Source of the DNA: Arthrobacter sp. H16F315
Lineage (GTDB): Bacteria > Actinomycetota > Actinomycetes > Actinomycetales > Micrococcaceae
Reading direction: 5' to 3'
Length of the DNA: 64,000 bases
Assembly (NCBI RefSeq): GCF_024124825.1
Contig: NZ_JAMXSS010000002.1
Coordinates: forward strand, 1,798,001 to 1,862,000
The number at the start of each line of letters is the position of its first letter. Position 1 is the first letter of the stretch. The notes below the pieces were generated by a model, which did no database searches, was not told where the DNA came from, and saw only the letters and a list, made by a program, of their open reading frames with translations. The translations under genes and the position numbers were made by a program. Below, piece by piece: positions 45,179 through 54,660 of this stretch.

Positions 45179-46263
45179 GTCAGCCAACGCAAGAGGAACA
45201 GATCCTGGCACAGCAGGCTCTTCGCGACCAGGAAACAGCGTCGTCCGAGCCGGAACCGTCGGGACTCAGCCAGGGACAGATTGTCCGGAAGAGGTTTTTC
45301 GGTCACACCGGCGCGCTCCTCGGGCTGGCCGTATTTGCGCTGATTTTTATCTTGTCCTTCTCCTCCGTCGGTGTCGCGGGAATACCCGGCTGGTGGAAGT
45401 ACAACCATCTGGATGTCTCCCCGCTGGTGAACGACGGCGCTCCAACCGCTGGTCTGTGGCCTCCTGCCTGGGGGGAACACCCGTTCGGGCAGGATCGAAT
45501 CGGCCGGGACTTGTTTGCCATGACGATGCGCGGGGCGCAGCAGTCCATCACCATCATGGTCCTGATTGGCTCGATCGCCGGGATTCTAGGCGCCGTGATC
45601 GGCGGCCTTTCCGGCTACTTCCGGGGCTGGGTAGAAGCGGTACTAATGCGCATCACGGATGTCATTATCATCATTCCCGTCCTGCTGCTCGCCGCTGTCG
45701 TCGCCCAGATTGCCGGGCGCCGGGACGAAGGAAGTTTGTTTTCCGCCTTCGCGAACTCCAACGGGATCCTCGTGCTGGGCGTCTTCCTCGGTCTGGTTAG
45801 CTGGGTCGGGCTGGCGCGTCTGGTCCGCGGGGAGTTTCTGACCCTCCGTGAGCGCGAGTTCGTCGATGCGGCGCGGATCTCCGGGGCGTCCAACGGCAGG
45901 ATCATCTTCAAGCACATCCTGCCCAACGCCATCGGGGTGCTGATCGTCAACGTGACGCTGACCATGTCAGCTGCCATCTTGCTGGAGACTGCCTTGAGCT
46001 ACCTCGGCGTCGGCGTTAAAGCTCCGGACACCTCGCTGGGCCTGCTCATTTCGCAAAATCAGGAGGCTTTTGCCACCCGGCCGTGGCTCTTCTGGTTCCC
46101 GGGCCTGTTTATCGTGCTGATCTGCCTCAGCATCAACTTCATCGGCGACGGCTTGCGCGACGCGTTCGATCCGCGCCAGAGGAAGTTCAACGCCAGGAAG
46201 GCGGCCGACACCACTGTGGATCCCGTTCCGGTGACGGCATTTGACGAAACCAAGGGCCACTAG
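45175..46263 (+). CDS. Peptide ABC transporter permease DppC-like (system 1)
   Basis: A 362-aa permease with the N-terminal cytoplasmic leader typical of OppC/DppC. It has HPFGQDRIGRDLFAMTMRGA and the EAA loop FVDAARISGASNGRIIFKHI followed by LPNAIGVLIV. ATGA overlap with the preceding permease indicates coupling. The ATPase gene follows only after an oppositely oriented gene at 46303-46931, so the operon is interrupted. Confidence 0.93.
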   Translation: MSQPTQEEQILAQQALRDQETASSEPEPSGLSQGQIVRKRFFGHTGALLGLAVFALIFILSFSSVGVAGIPGWWKYNHLDVSPLVNDGAPTAGLWPPAWGEHPFGQDRIGRDLFAMTMRGAQQSITIMVLIGSIAGILGAVIGGLSGYFRGWVEAVLMRITDVIIIIPVLLLAAVVAQIAGRRDEGSLFSAFANSNGILVLGVFLGLVSWVGLARLVRGEFLTLREREFVDAARISGASNGRIIFKHILPNAIGVLIVNVTLTMSAAILLETALSYLGVGVKAPDTSLGLLISQNQEAFATRPWLFWFPGLFIVLICLSINFIGDGLRDAFDPRQRKFNARKAADTTVDPVPVTAFDETKGH

Positions 46264-46302
46264 ACCATGGTCCCGTTCCGGTCCCGGGGGCCGGGCAACC
46301 CG

Positions 46303-46931
46303 CTAGGACCCGGCGACAGCCCAGTAGCTGGCCGTCAGGAGCAGCACGTCGACGCCGACAGCCGGCCAGCGGTATGTCACCTTTGCCGGTGTGGTGGCGG
46401 CGTCCCCGGCCGAGAGCCGGCCGGATTCGACCAGCTCATCCCAGCGTGCTCGCACGAGCCGGGCGGCCTGACCGGAATCGGTGCTCCTGAGATCCCCCGG
46501 CCGGACGGACCGGCCGGGACCGTACGTTGTTCGCGGGAGTCCGCGGAGATCTTCCGGGCGGGCGTTCCGGCCGCCCCAGATCCCTGGCGCCGGTGCGGCC
46601 CAGGAGGTGTAGCTTCTCTTGGCCGTGACCAGGGTCAGTGCAAAACGGGTGTCCACATGCACGAGGGCCGCCCACGGCACCACGATGGTGCGGAACGGGT
46701 TTTCCAAACTGATCCCGGCATTGTCGACCACGACGGCGGGCCGCCAGAACAGCTGCCAGCCAAGAAAAGCGACCAGGACCAGAGGGGCAATACCGGCCAG
46801 GGCGCCGGGCCCCCGGAGGCCACGGCAACGACGATGCCGGCGGCGGCCACCATCCAGGCCAGCAGCGCAAACCACTTGTTGGTGCGGGCTTTGAAGATTT
46901 CGACTTTACCGGCATACGGCGCAGAGCTCAT
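46303..46931 (-). CDS. PH-domain membrane protein, frameshifted
   Basis: The N-terminus MSSAPYAGKVEIFKARTNKW and the helix FALLAWMVAAAGIVVAVASG lie in one frame. The rest (PGALAGIAPLVLVAFLGWQL, VVVDNAGISLENPFRTIVVP, WAALVHVDTRFALTLVT) lies in another, joined at the C5 run 46810-46814 (G5 on the coding strand). One extra G gives about 210 residues: two membrane helices followed by a bacterial PH domain, then a C-terminal hydrophobic end. The function is unknown. It splits the peptide transporter genes on the opposite strand. Confidence 0.72.
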
Positions 46932-47010
46932 GCTCCCCATAATTCAGCACTCCGGGCCCCAGCACTAATTTTTGGTGACCCGGGCGCCCGTGCGGAAGGA
47001 AGGCTCCATC

Positions 47011-48840
47011 ATGACTGACTTCATCACCCTCGGCCCGGCCGCTGATCCGGCACCAGGCCAAGGGGTGCCCGTCCTGGAAGTCCGCGGCCTGAGTGTCGAC
47101 TTTGGCGTGGACAAAAAATGGGTTCCGGCAGCGATCGGGCTGAACTATGAGGTGCGTGCCGGCGAAGTACTGGCCATCGTGGGGGAATCCGGCTCCGGTA
47201 AGAGCGCCAGTTCAATGGCGTTGCTCGGCCTGCTGCCCGATAACAGCCGCGTGACCGGAAGCGTAAAGCTTGCCGGGAAGGAACTGCTCGGGATCAGCGA
47301 GTCGAACATCCGGTCGGTTCGGGGCAAGGACGTTGCCGTGATCTTCCAGGAGCCCATGACGGCACTGAATCCGGTCTATACCGTCGGCGCCCAGATCGTT
47401 GAGACGGTGAGGCTTCACAGCGAAGTATCACCCGACGAAGCCCGGCTGCGGGCGCTGCGTATGCTCGAACTTGTGGAACTGCCGGATCCGGAGAAGGCGT
47501 TCCGGTCGTACCCCCATCAGCTCTCCGGAGGCCAGCGCCAGCGCGCCATGATCGCCCAGTCGCTCTCCTGCGACCCAAAGCTGCTGATCGCCGATGAGCC
47601 CACCACTGCCCTGGACGTGACGGTGCAGGCAGAAATCCTGGACCTGATGCGTAACCTGCGGAACAAGCTGGACAGCGCCATCGTCCTGATCACCCACGAT
47701 ATGGGTGTGGTGGCCGACCTGGCTGACCGGATCGCCGTGATGCGCGGGGGAGTGATCGTGGAAACAGGCACAGCCGCCGAGATTTTCCACAACCCGCAGC
47801 ACCCGTACACCAAGGCACTGCTGGCCGCCGTCCCGCACCTCGGCCAGGGCGGCGCAGACACCACCGGGGCGGTGGACGTCACCGCAGCGCTCGCCGCCGC
47901 CACCCATACTGAGCTCCGTTCCGTGCCGGAAGAGCAGCGCCGGCAACGCGAGCACAACAACGCGGCAGCCCTGGCCGCCGCGGAAGCCATCAAACCCCAG
48001 GCCGAGCCCGTGCTGGAGCTCACTGGCGTGGCTATCGAATACCCCAAGCAGGGCCGAGTGCCGGCATTCCGTGCGGTAGAGGGCGCCAGCCTGGTGATCT
48101 ATCCGGGCCAGGTCGTCGGGCTGGTGGGCGAGTCCGGCTCCGGGAAAACCACCATCGGCCGCGCCGCCGTCGGGCTACTGCCGGTGGCTGCCGGCACCAT
48201 GAAGGTTGTTGGCCAGGACATTTCTGCCGCCAAGCGCAACGGGCGGCAGCTTCACGAGATGCGTCGGCACGTTGGCATGGTGTTCCAGGACCCGTCGTCG
48301 TCGCTGAACCCGAGGCTTCCGATCGGCGAGAGTATTGGCGAGCCGATGTTCCTTGCCGGGGTGGCGAAGGGCGCCGGGCTGCAGCAGCGGATCGAGGCGC
48401 TGCTTGACCAGGTGGAACTCCCGAGGAACTACCGGAACCGCTATCCGCACGAGCTCTCCGGCGGCCAGAAGCAGCGCGTTGGCATCGCGCGGGCGCTCTC
48501 GCTCAAGCCGAAACTGATGGTCGCCGACGAACCGACGTCTGCACTGGACGTCTCCGTCCAAGCCAAGGTGCTCGAGCTCTTCCAGGCCCTGCAGCAGGAG
48601 CTTGGCTTTGCCTGTCTTTTTGTCACCCATGACCTCGCCGTCGTCGACGTGCTCGCGGACCGGATCTGCGTGATGCAGCGCGGCCGTATTGTCGAACAGG
48701 GCACCCGGGACGAGATCCTGCGGAACCCGCAGGAACCCTACACCCAGCGACTCCTGGCCGCAGTTCCGCTGCCGGATCCGGAAAAACAGCGGGAACGCCG
48801 CGAGCTGCGGGCCCAGTTGCTGGCAGCCGAACAGAGTTAA
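47011..48840 (+). CDS. Peptide ABC transporter double ATPase, DppD-DppF fusion (system 1)
   Basis: A 609-residue protein with two complete nucleotide-binding domains. The first has GESGSGKSASSM, LSGGQRQRAMIAQSL and LLIADEPTTALD; the second has GESGSGKTTIGRA, LSGGQKQRVGIARAL and LMVADEPTSALD. Each half ends with the oligopeptide-ATPase C-terminal extension (HPYTKALLAAVP, EPYTQRLLAAVP). ATG 47011 follows GGAAGGA; 13 upstream codons are in frame. It energises the permeases at 43637-46263. Confidence 0.95.
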   Translation: MTDFITLGPAADPAPGQGVPVLEVRGLSVDFGVDKKWVPAAIGLNYEVRAGEVLAIVGESGSGKSASSMALLGLLPDNSRVTGSVKLAGKELLGISESNIRSVRGKDVAVIFQEPMTALNPVYTVGAQIVETVRLHSEVSPDEARLRALRMLELVELPDPEKAFRSYPHQLSGGQRQRAMIAQSLSCDPKLLIADEPTTALDVTVQAEILDLMRNLRNKLDSAIVLITHDMGVVADLADRIAVMRGGVIVETGTAAEIFHNPQHPYTKALLAAVPHLGQGGADTTGAVDVTAALAAATHTELRSVPEEQRRQREHNNAAALAAAEAIKPQAEPVLELTGVAIEYPKQGRVPAFRAVEGASLVIYPGQVVGLVGESGSGKTTIGRAAVGLLPVAAGTMKVVGQDISAAKRNGRQLHEMRRHVGMVFQDPSSSLNPRLPIGESIGEPMFLAGVAKGAGLQQRIEALLDQVELPRNYRNRYPHELSGGQKQRVGIARALSLKPKLMVADEPTSALDVSVQAKVLELFQALQQELGFACLFVTHDLAVVDVLADRICVMQRGRIVEQGTRDEILRNPQEPYTQRLLAAVPLPDPEKQRERRELRAQLLAAEQS

Positions 48841-49089
48841 TCGACGATAACTGGGATCGCCCGGCGCCGAATACTACCAGCCAGTAGCGTGTGACTTGAA
48901 ATACATGGCGCGTGACGGTAAAAGTCATGCATCTGTTGTGTCACGGTTTGGCAACAGAGTTCCATCATCTGGACAGTGTGGGGTTAGGCTAGTGCCATAT
49001 GTAGCCCACGTCACAGGATATTTCTGTGCCTGGGCCGCGGGGAAACACAAGTTTTCCCTCAAGAACTCCCACAACTCATAGGAGGCGGA

Positions 49090-50727
49090 ATGCGTTTTTC
49101 GCGCACTTCCAAAGCACTGGGCATGGTGGCCATCGCCGCCCTCGCCCTGACCGGATGCGGCGGCAGCACTACCGCTGGCGGCGGCACCACTGGAGGCGAT
49201 ACCAGCAAGGTCATCATGGCCGATGGCTCGGAGCCCCAGCGCCCGCTGATGCCGGCCGACACGAACGAAGTCGGCGGCGGAAAGGTCATCGACATGATCT
49301 TCGCCGGGCTGGTCAGCTACGACCCCAGCGGCAAGCCGGTCAACGAACTCGCCGAGTCGATTGAAGGCAAGGACGGCCAGAACTTCACGATCAAGATCAA
49401 AAAGGACCAGAAGTTCACCAACGGCGAGGCCATCACGGCCAAGTCCTTTGTTGACTCCTGGAACTTCGGTGCAGCCGCCAAGAACGCCCAGCTCAGCGGA
49501 GGCTTCTTCGAAAGCATCGAGGGCTACGACGAAGCCAGCGCTGAAGGCACGACGGTTGAGACCATGTCCGGGCTGAAGGTCGTTGACGACCAGACGTTCA
49601 CCGTTGCACTGAAGCAGCCCGAGTCGGACTGGCCGCTGCGTCTTGGCTACACGGCGTTTGTGCCGGTTCCTTCCGGCGCCCTCGCGGACCCGAAGGGCTT
49701 CGGCGAGAAGCCGGTCGGCAACGGTCCCTACAAGCTGGCCGACGGCGGCTGGCAGCACAACGTGCAGATCCAGCTTGTGCCGAACCCGGACTACAACGGT
49801 CCGCGGAAAGCCAAGAACGCCGGCGTAACGTTCAAGATCTACCAGAACGACGATGCTGCCTACCAGGACCTGCTGGGGAACAACCTGGACATCCTCCAGA
49901 CCATCCCCACCAGCGCCCTGCTGAACTTCAAGTCGGACCTCGGCGACCGCACCATCAACAAGCCGTACGCCGGTAACCAGACCATCGCCATCCCGGAGTA
50001 CCTGCCGGAGTGGAGCGGCGAGGCAGGCAAGCTGCGCCGCCAGGCCATTTCCATGGCCATCAACCGCGAAGAGATCACCAAGGTGATCTTCAACGAAGCC
50101 CGCCAGCCGGCCAAGGACTTCACGGCTCCGGTGCTGGACGGCTACAGCGACTCCATCCCGGGTTCCGACGTCTTGAAGTTTGACGCCAACAAGGCCAAGG
50201 AAACCTGGGCCAAGGCCGACGCCATCCAGAAGTGGGATGCCAACCAGACCTTCACGATTGCCTACAACGCCGACAAGGGCGGACACAAGGCATGGGTCGA
50301 GGCTCTCGTCAACCAGGTCAAGAACACCCTGGGCATCAAGATCGAAGGCAAGCCCTACGCCACCTTCAAGGAAGTCCGCAACGACGCCACCGCCGGAACC
50401 CTGACCGGTGCGATCCGCGCCGGCTGGCAGGCCGACTACCCGTCGCTGTACAACTTCCTCGGCCCGATCTACAAGACCGGCGCAGGCTCCAACGATGCCC
50501 GCTACAACAACACGGAGTTTGACCAGGCCATCTCCGACGGCCTCAAGTCAGCCACGGTTGCCGATGGCAACAAGGCCATGAACAAGGCGCAGGAGATCCT
50601 CCTTCAGGACCTCCCGGCGATCCCGCTCTGGTACCAGGTCGCCCAGGGCGGCTGGAGCGACAAGGTCACCAACGTTGACTACGGCTGGGACGGCGTCCCG
50701 CTGTACTACGCGATTACCGGCAAGTAA
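49090..50727 (+). CDS. Peptide ABC transporter substrate-binding lipoprotein (system 2)
   Basis: A 545-aa family 5 binding protein with a signal peptide and lipobox ALTGCGG. The mature part includes KVIDMIFAGLVSYDPSGKPV, YGWDGVPLYYAITGK at the C-terminus, and GNGPYKLADGGWQHNVQI. AGGAGG sits right before the ATG in almost the same context (AGGAGGCGGAATGCG) as the system 1 gene, pointing to an ancestral duplication. The 249 bp upstream carry no gene. Confidence 0.94.
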   Translation: MRFSRTSKALGMVAIAALALTGCGGSTTAGGGTTGGDTSKVIMADGSEPQRPLMPADTNEVGGGKVIDMIFAGLVSYDPSGKPVNELAESIEGKDGQNFTIKIKKDQKFTNGEAITAKSFVDSWNFGAAAKNAQLSGGFFESIEGYDEASAEGTTVETMSGLKVVDDQTFTVALKQPESDWPLRLGYTAFVPVPSGALADPKGFGEKPVGNGPYKLADGGWQHNVQIQLVPNPDYNGPRKAKNAGVTFKIYQNDDAAYQDLLGNNLDILQTIPTSALLNFKSDLGDRTINKPYAGNQTIAIPEYLPEWSGEAGKLRRQAISMAINREEITKVIFNEARQPAKDFTAPVLDGYSDSIPGSDVLKFDANKAKETWAKADAIQKWDANQTFTIAYNADKGGHKAWVEALVNQVKNTLGIKIEGKPYATFKEVRNDATAGTLTGAIRAGWQADYPSLYNFLGPIYKTGAGSNDARYNNTEFDQAISDGLKSATVADGNKAMNKAQEILLQDLPAIPLWYQVAQGGWSDKVTNVDYGWDGVPLYYAITGK

Positions 50728-50734
50728 ATCTGAT

Positions 50735-50777
50735 CGACGGCGGGGGATGCCTGGAAAGGCACCTCCGCCGTCGTTCT
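50735..50777 (+). terminator. Hairpin behind binding protein gene (system 2)
   Basis: CGACGGCGG (50735-50743) pairs with CCGCCGTCG (50765-50773), with an inner GCC/GGC helix, then TTCT. It occupies the same place as the attenuating hairpin of system 1. Confidence 0.65.
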
Positions 50778-50887
50778 GCTTCCACAACTTTCTCTCCTGA
50801 CGGCGCGGCTCCCGGGCGCAGCCATTCGTGGCCTCGGCAACGGACGACACTGCCGCCCTCATGTATTCATAGTGAAAAGGTTCTTTG

Positions 50888-50947
50888 ATGAACAACTCCA
50901 CAGCATTCCTGAACGGAATGCCCGCTGACGGGGGTGTACTCCGCTAA
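50888..50947 (+). CDS. 19-residue leader ORF coupled to the permease
   Basis: ATG AAC AAC TCC opens a 19-codon frame (peptide MNNSTAFLNGMPADGGVLR) with AAAAGG seven bases upstream. Its TAA shares an A with the permease ATG (TAATG at 50945-50949). The arrangement suggests translational coupling or a leader peptide. The permease itself has no other good ribosome site directly upstream. No homology is claimed. Confidence 0.45.
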   Translation: MNNSTAFLNGMPADGGVLR

Positions 50948-51876
50948 TGGCGACGTATGTTCTCAAGCGATTCCTGCAGCTGATTCCGGTTTTCCTCGGA
51001 GCGACCCTCCTGGTCTACTTCCTGGTCTTCAGCCTTCCCGGCGACCCGATCGTCGCCCTCTTCGGCGACAAGCCGGTCAACGAGTCGGTGGCAGCCCAGC
51101 TGCGGGCCCAGTACAACCTGGACCAGCCTTTCTGGATCCAGTATTTCCTGTACCTCAAGAGCATCCTCACGTTCGACCTCGGCATGGACTTCTCCGGCCG
51201 CCCGATCGCTACCGTGCTCGGCGAGGTCTTCCCCGTCACGGCCCGGCTTGCCGTGATGGCCCTCATTTTCGAAGCTGTCTTCGGCATCGCCTTCGGCCTG
51301 CTGGCCGGCTTGCGCAAAGGCAAGCTTTTTGACGCAACCGTGCTCGTCGCTTCCCTGATCGTGATCGGCATCCCGATCTTCGTCCTGGGCTTCCTGATGC
51401 AGTTCTTCATCGGGGTCCAGCTGGGCTGGGCCAAACCCACTGTCAGCTCCGCCGCCACCGTCCAGGACCTGATCCTGCCGGCCATCGTGCTGGGCTTGGG
51501 TTCCTTTGCCTACGTCCTCCGGCTGACCCGGACCAGCGTGATCGAGAACATGAGCGCGGACTACGTCCGGACAGCCACCGCCAAGGGCCTGTCCCGCGGC
51601 CGTGTCGTTCGTGTGCACATCCTGCGCAACTCGCTGATCCCGGTGATCACCTTCCTGGGCGCTGATCTTGGCGCGCTGATGGGCGGCGCCATCGTGACCG
51701 AGGGAATCTTCAACGTTCCCGGCGTCGGAAACCGGCTCTACCGGGCCGTCACAACCGGTGAGGGTCCGACGGTGGTCTCCATCGTCACCGTCCTGGTCCT
51801 GATCTACGTTGTGTCCAACCTGCTCGTTGACCTGCTCTACGCCTGGCTTGACCCGAGGATCCGCTATGACTCCTGA
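50947..51876 (+). CDS. Peptide ABC transporter permease DppB-like (system 2)
   Basis: A 309-aa permease of normal DppB length with six helices. It has the N-terminal MATYVLKRFLQLIPVFLGAT, the GDPIVALFG periplasmic element and the EAA loop YVRTATAKGLSRGRVVRVHI. The start overlaps a 19-codon leader ORF. The stop overlaps the next permease, whose ATG lies at 51866, by 11 bases. Confidence 0.94.
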   Translation: MATYVLKRFLQLIPVFLGATLLVYFLVFSLPGDPIVALFGDKPVNESVAAQLRAQYNLDQPFWIQYFLYLKSILTFDLGMDFSGRPIATVLGEVFPVTARLAVMALIFEAVFGIAFGLLAGLRKGKLFDATVLVASLIVIGIPIFVLGFLMQFFIGVQLGWAKPTVSSAATVQDLILPAIVLGLGSFAYVLRLTRTSVIENMSADYVRTATAKGLSRGRVVRVHILRNSLIPVITFLGADLGALMGGAIVTEGIFNVPGVGNRLYRAVTTGEGPTVVSIVTVLVLIYVVSNLLVDLLYAWLDPRIRYDS

Positions 51877-52854
51877 GAACACCGTTCCCGCTGCCCGGAA
51901 GCCGCTGCCCGGCCGCGAGGTTGAACACTTCGTCGCAGACCTCGACGAGACCCCGCTCCAGGTCACCGACAAGGTCAAGGACGAGAACGCGCCCCTGAGC
52001 CTCTGGGGGAGGCCTGGAAAAACCTCCGCCGCCAGCCGCTGTTCCTGATTTCCGCGTTCCTGATCGTTGTTGTGGTCCTGGTCAGCGTCTTCCCGGGGCT
52101 GTTTTCCCCGATCAATCCGCAGTCGGAGGCCTGCCAGTTGGCGAACTCCAACGGCGGCACCTCTGCAGGCCACCCGCTCGGGTTCACCCGGCAGGGCTGC
52201 GATGTGTACGCCCGCGTGATCTACGGGACCCAGTCCTCGGTGATCGTGGGGCTGTTCACCACCATCGGCGTGCTCGTGATTGGCGGCGTTATGGGCGCGT
52301 TGGCCGGCTATTACGGCGGCTGGGTGGACGCCATCCTGGCGCGCATCAATGACATCTTCTTTGCCCTTCCGCTGATCCTCGGCGCCATCGTACTGACCCA
52401 GCTGCCCGTTTTCCGGGCCAACCGGAACGTCTGGTCCCTGGTGGTAATCCTGGTGATCTTCGGCTGGCCGCAGATCGCCCGAATCACCCGCGGTGCCGTG
52501 ATCGAGGTCCGGAACGCGGACTTCGTGACGGCTGCGCGGTCGCTGGGCGTTTCCCGGTTCCGCTCGCTCCTGCGCCACGTGATGCCCAACGCGCTCGCCC
52601 CCATCATCGTGGTGGCCACGATCTCGCTTGGCACCTTCATCGTGGCCGAATCCACGCTGTCCTTCCTTGGCATCGGGCTGCCGCCGAGCGTTATGTCCTG
52701 GGGTAACGACATCCAGTCGGCGCAGTCATCGCTGCGCTCCAACCCCATGCCGTTGCTCTACCCGGCCATCGCCCTGTCCATAACCGTCCTGAGCTTCATC
52801 ATGCTGGGCGATGCCCTCCGTGATGCCTTGGATCCGAAAGCGCGCAAGCGATGA
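51866..52854 (+). CDS. Peptide ABC transporter permease DppC-like (system 2), frameshifted
   Basis: The N-terminal cytoplasmic part (MTPENTVPAARKPLPGREVE to APLSLWG) is in one frame. After the G5 run 52005-52009 the protein continues in another frame with EAWKNLRRQPLFLISAFLIV. One extra G gives the standard continuation. The core has GFTRQGCDVYARVIYGTQSS, the EAA loop FVTAARSLGVSRFRSLLRHV and MLGDALRDALDPKARKR at the end. The corrected protein is about 329 residues. Stop and ATG of the ATPase gene overlap or nearly so. Confidence 0.88.
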
Positions 52855-52865
52855 AAGGGGACGCC

Positions 52866-54579
52866 ATGAACGCCTCTGTCGAAATTCACGAAGCGGAGAC
52901 CGTTGTGCGGCCGCTGCTGGAAATCCGCGACCTGGCCATCACCTTCGCGACCAGCAACGGTGACGTCAACGCGGTCCGGAACGCGCACCTCTCGGTCATG
53001 CCCGGGGAGACTGTCGCCATCGTCGGTGAGTCAGGCTCCGGCAAGTCGACGACCGCACTGGCCGCGATCGGGCTCCTGCCCTCCAACGGCCGGGTCTCGG
53101 CCGGGCAGATCCTTTTCGACGGCGAGGACATTTCCAACGCCAGCGAGAAGCGGATGATCGAACTGCGTGGCAGCAGCATCGGCATGGTCCCGCAGGACCC
53201 GATGTCCAACCTGAACCCGGTCTGGAAGATCGGTTTCCAGGTTCGGGAGACACTCAAGGCCAACGGCCTGCCCAGCGGTACGGACGACGTCGCCAAGGTC
53301 CTCTCGCAGGCCGGGCTGCCCGACGCCGCCCGCAGGGCCAAGCAATACCCGCACGAGTTCTCCGGCGGCATGCGCCAACGCGCGCTGATCGCGATCGGCC
53401 TGTCCTGCCAGCCGCGGCTGCTGATCGCCGATGAGCCAACGTCGGCCCTCGACGTGACGGTACAGCGCCAGATCCTTGACCACTTGGACACCATGACGGC
53501 CGAACTTGGCACCGCGGTGCTGCTGATCACCCATGACCTTGGACTTGCCGCCGAGCGCGCCGACAAGGTGGTGGTGATGTACCGCGGACAGGTTGTCGAG
53601 GCGGGGCCGTCACTGGAGCTGCTGCAGAACCCGCAGCACCCCTACACCCAGCGGCTGGTGGCTTCGGCTCCTTCACTCGCATCCCGGCGCATCCAGGTCG
53701 CGAAGGAACTGGGTGTCGAAAGCGCTGACGTCCTGTCGCCCGCAACGGACGTTGTGGTGGAGCCGGCCATGACGGAGGAAGTCCTCCGGATTGAAAACCT
53801 GACAAAGGTCTTCAAACTGCGCTCCGGCTTCGGGAAGTCGACGGACTTCGCCGCCGTCGACGATGTCTCCTTCAGCGTCAGGCGCGGAACCACAACGGCA
53901 ATTGTGGGGGGAGTCGGGTTCCGGCAAGTCCACGGTGGCGCAGATGGTGCTGAACCTGCTGCAGCCCACGGCGGGGAAGATTATCTTCGACGGCGTGGAC
54001 ACCTCCACGCTGAACAGCAAGGAAATCTTCGCCTTCCGCCGTCGGGTGCAGCCGATCTTCCAAGACCCGTACGGTTCCCTGGACCCGATGTACAACATCT
54101 TCCGGACCATTGAGGAGCCGCTGCGGACCCACAAGATCGGGGACAAGGCCAGCCGCGAGAAGAAGGTCCGGGAGTTGCTGGATCAGGTGGCACTGCCGCA
54201 GTCCACCATGCAGCGGTATCCGAACGAGCTCTCCGGCGGGCAGCGTCAACGCGTGGCGATCGCGCGTGCCCTGGCGCTGGACCCCGAGGTCATCATCTGC
54301 GACGAGGCCGTCTCGGCCCTCGACGTCCTGGTGCAGGCCCAGGTGCTGAACCTGCTCGCGGAACTGCAGTCACGGTTGGGTCTGACCTACCTGTTCATCA
54401 CCCACGACCTCGCGGTGGTGCGGCAGATCGCGGACCACGTCTGCGTCATGGAGAAGGGCAGGCTGGTCGAGACCGGCTCCACGGATGAGGTCTTCGACGC
54501 GCCGCAGCAGGACTACACAAAGGCGCTGCTCAACGCCATCCCGGGTGCGCGGCTGATGCTGCCTCCGGAAGTGGCATGA
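52866..54579 (+). CDS. Peptide ABC transporter double ATPase, DppD-DppF fusion (system 2), frameshifted
   Basis: The first ATPase half is intact (GESGSGKSTTALAAIG, FSGGMRQRALIAIGLS, LLIADEPTSALD). At the G6 run 53906-53911 the second half loses frame exactly inside its Walker A. Removing one G gives AIVGESGSGKSTVAQM and continues to LSGGQRQRVAIARALALDPE and VIICDEAVSALD, ending at 54579. The corrected protein is about 571 residues. ATG 52866 follows AAAGGGGA; ATG 52851 overlaps the permease stop and is also possible. Confidence 0.88.
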
Positions 54580-54600
54580 GCTGATTGACCGAAGCACACG

Positions 54601-54647
54601 GCAGGAGCCGGTGTCCGCCTGCGGGCGGTCACCGGCTCCTGCTGTTT
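54601..54647 (+). terminator. Terminator after peptide transporter system 2
   Basis: GCAGGAGCCGGTG (54601-54613) and CACCGGCTCCTGC (54630-54642) form a perfect 13-bp stem, with a further CCGCC/GGCGG helix inside, followed by TGTTTAA. It also serves the convergent SGNH gene, which ends at 54661. Confidence 0.75.
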
Positions 54648-54660
54648 AATGCCTGCGTTC

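Noticed and set aside
46303..46931. Treating each half of the twelve split genes as separate small genes
   Set aside because: The halves join into single known protein families when one homopolymer base is corrected, so separate calls would mislead.
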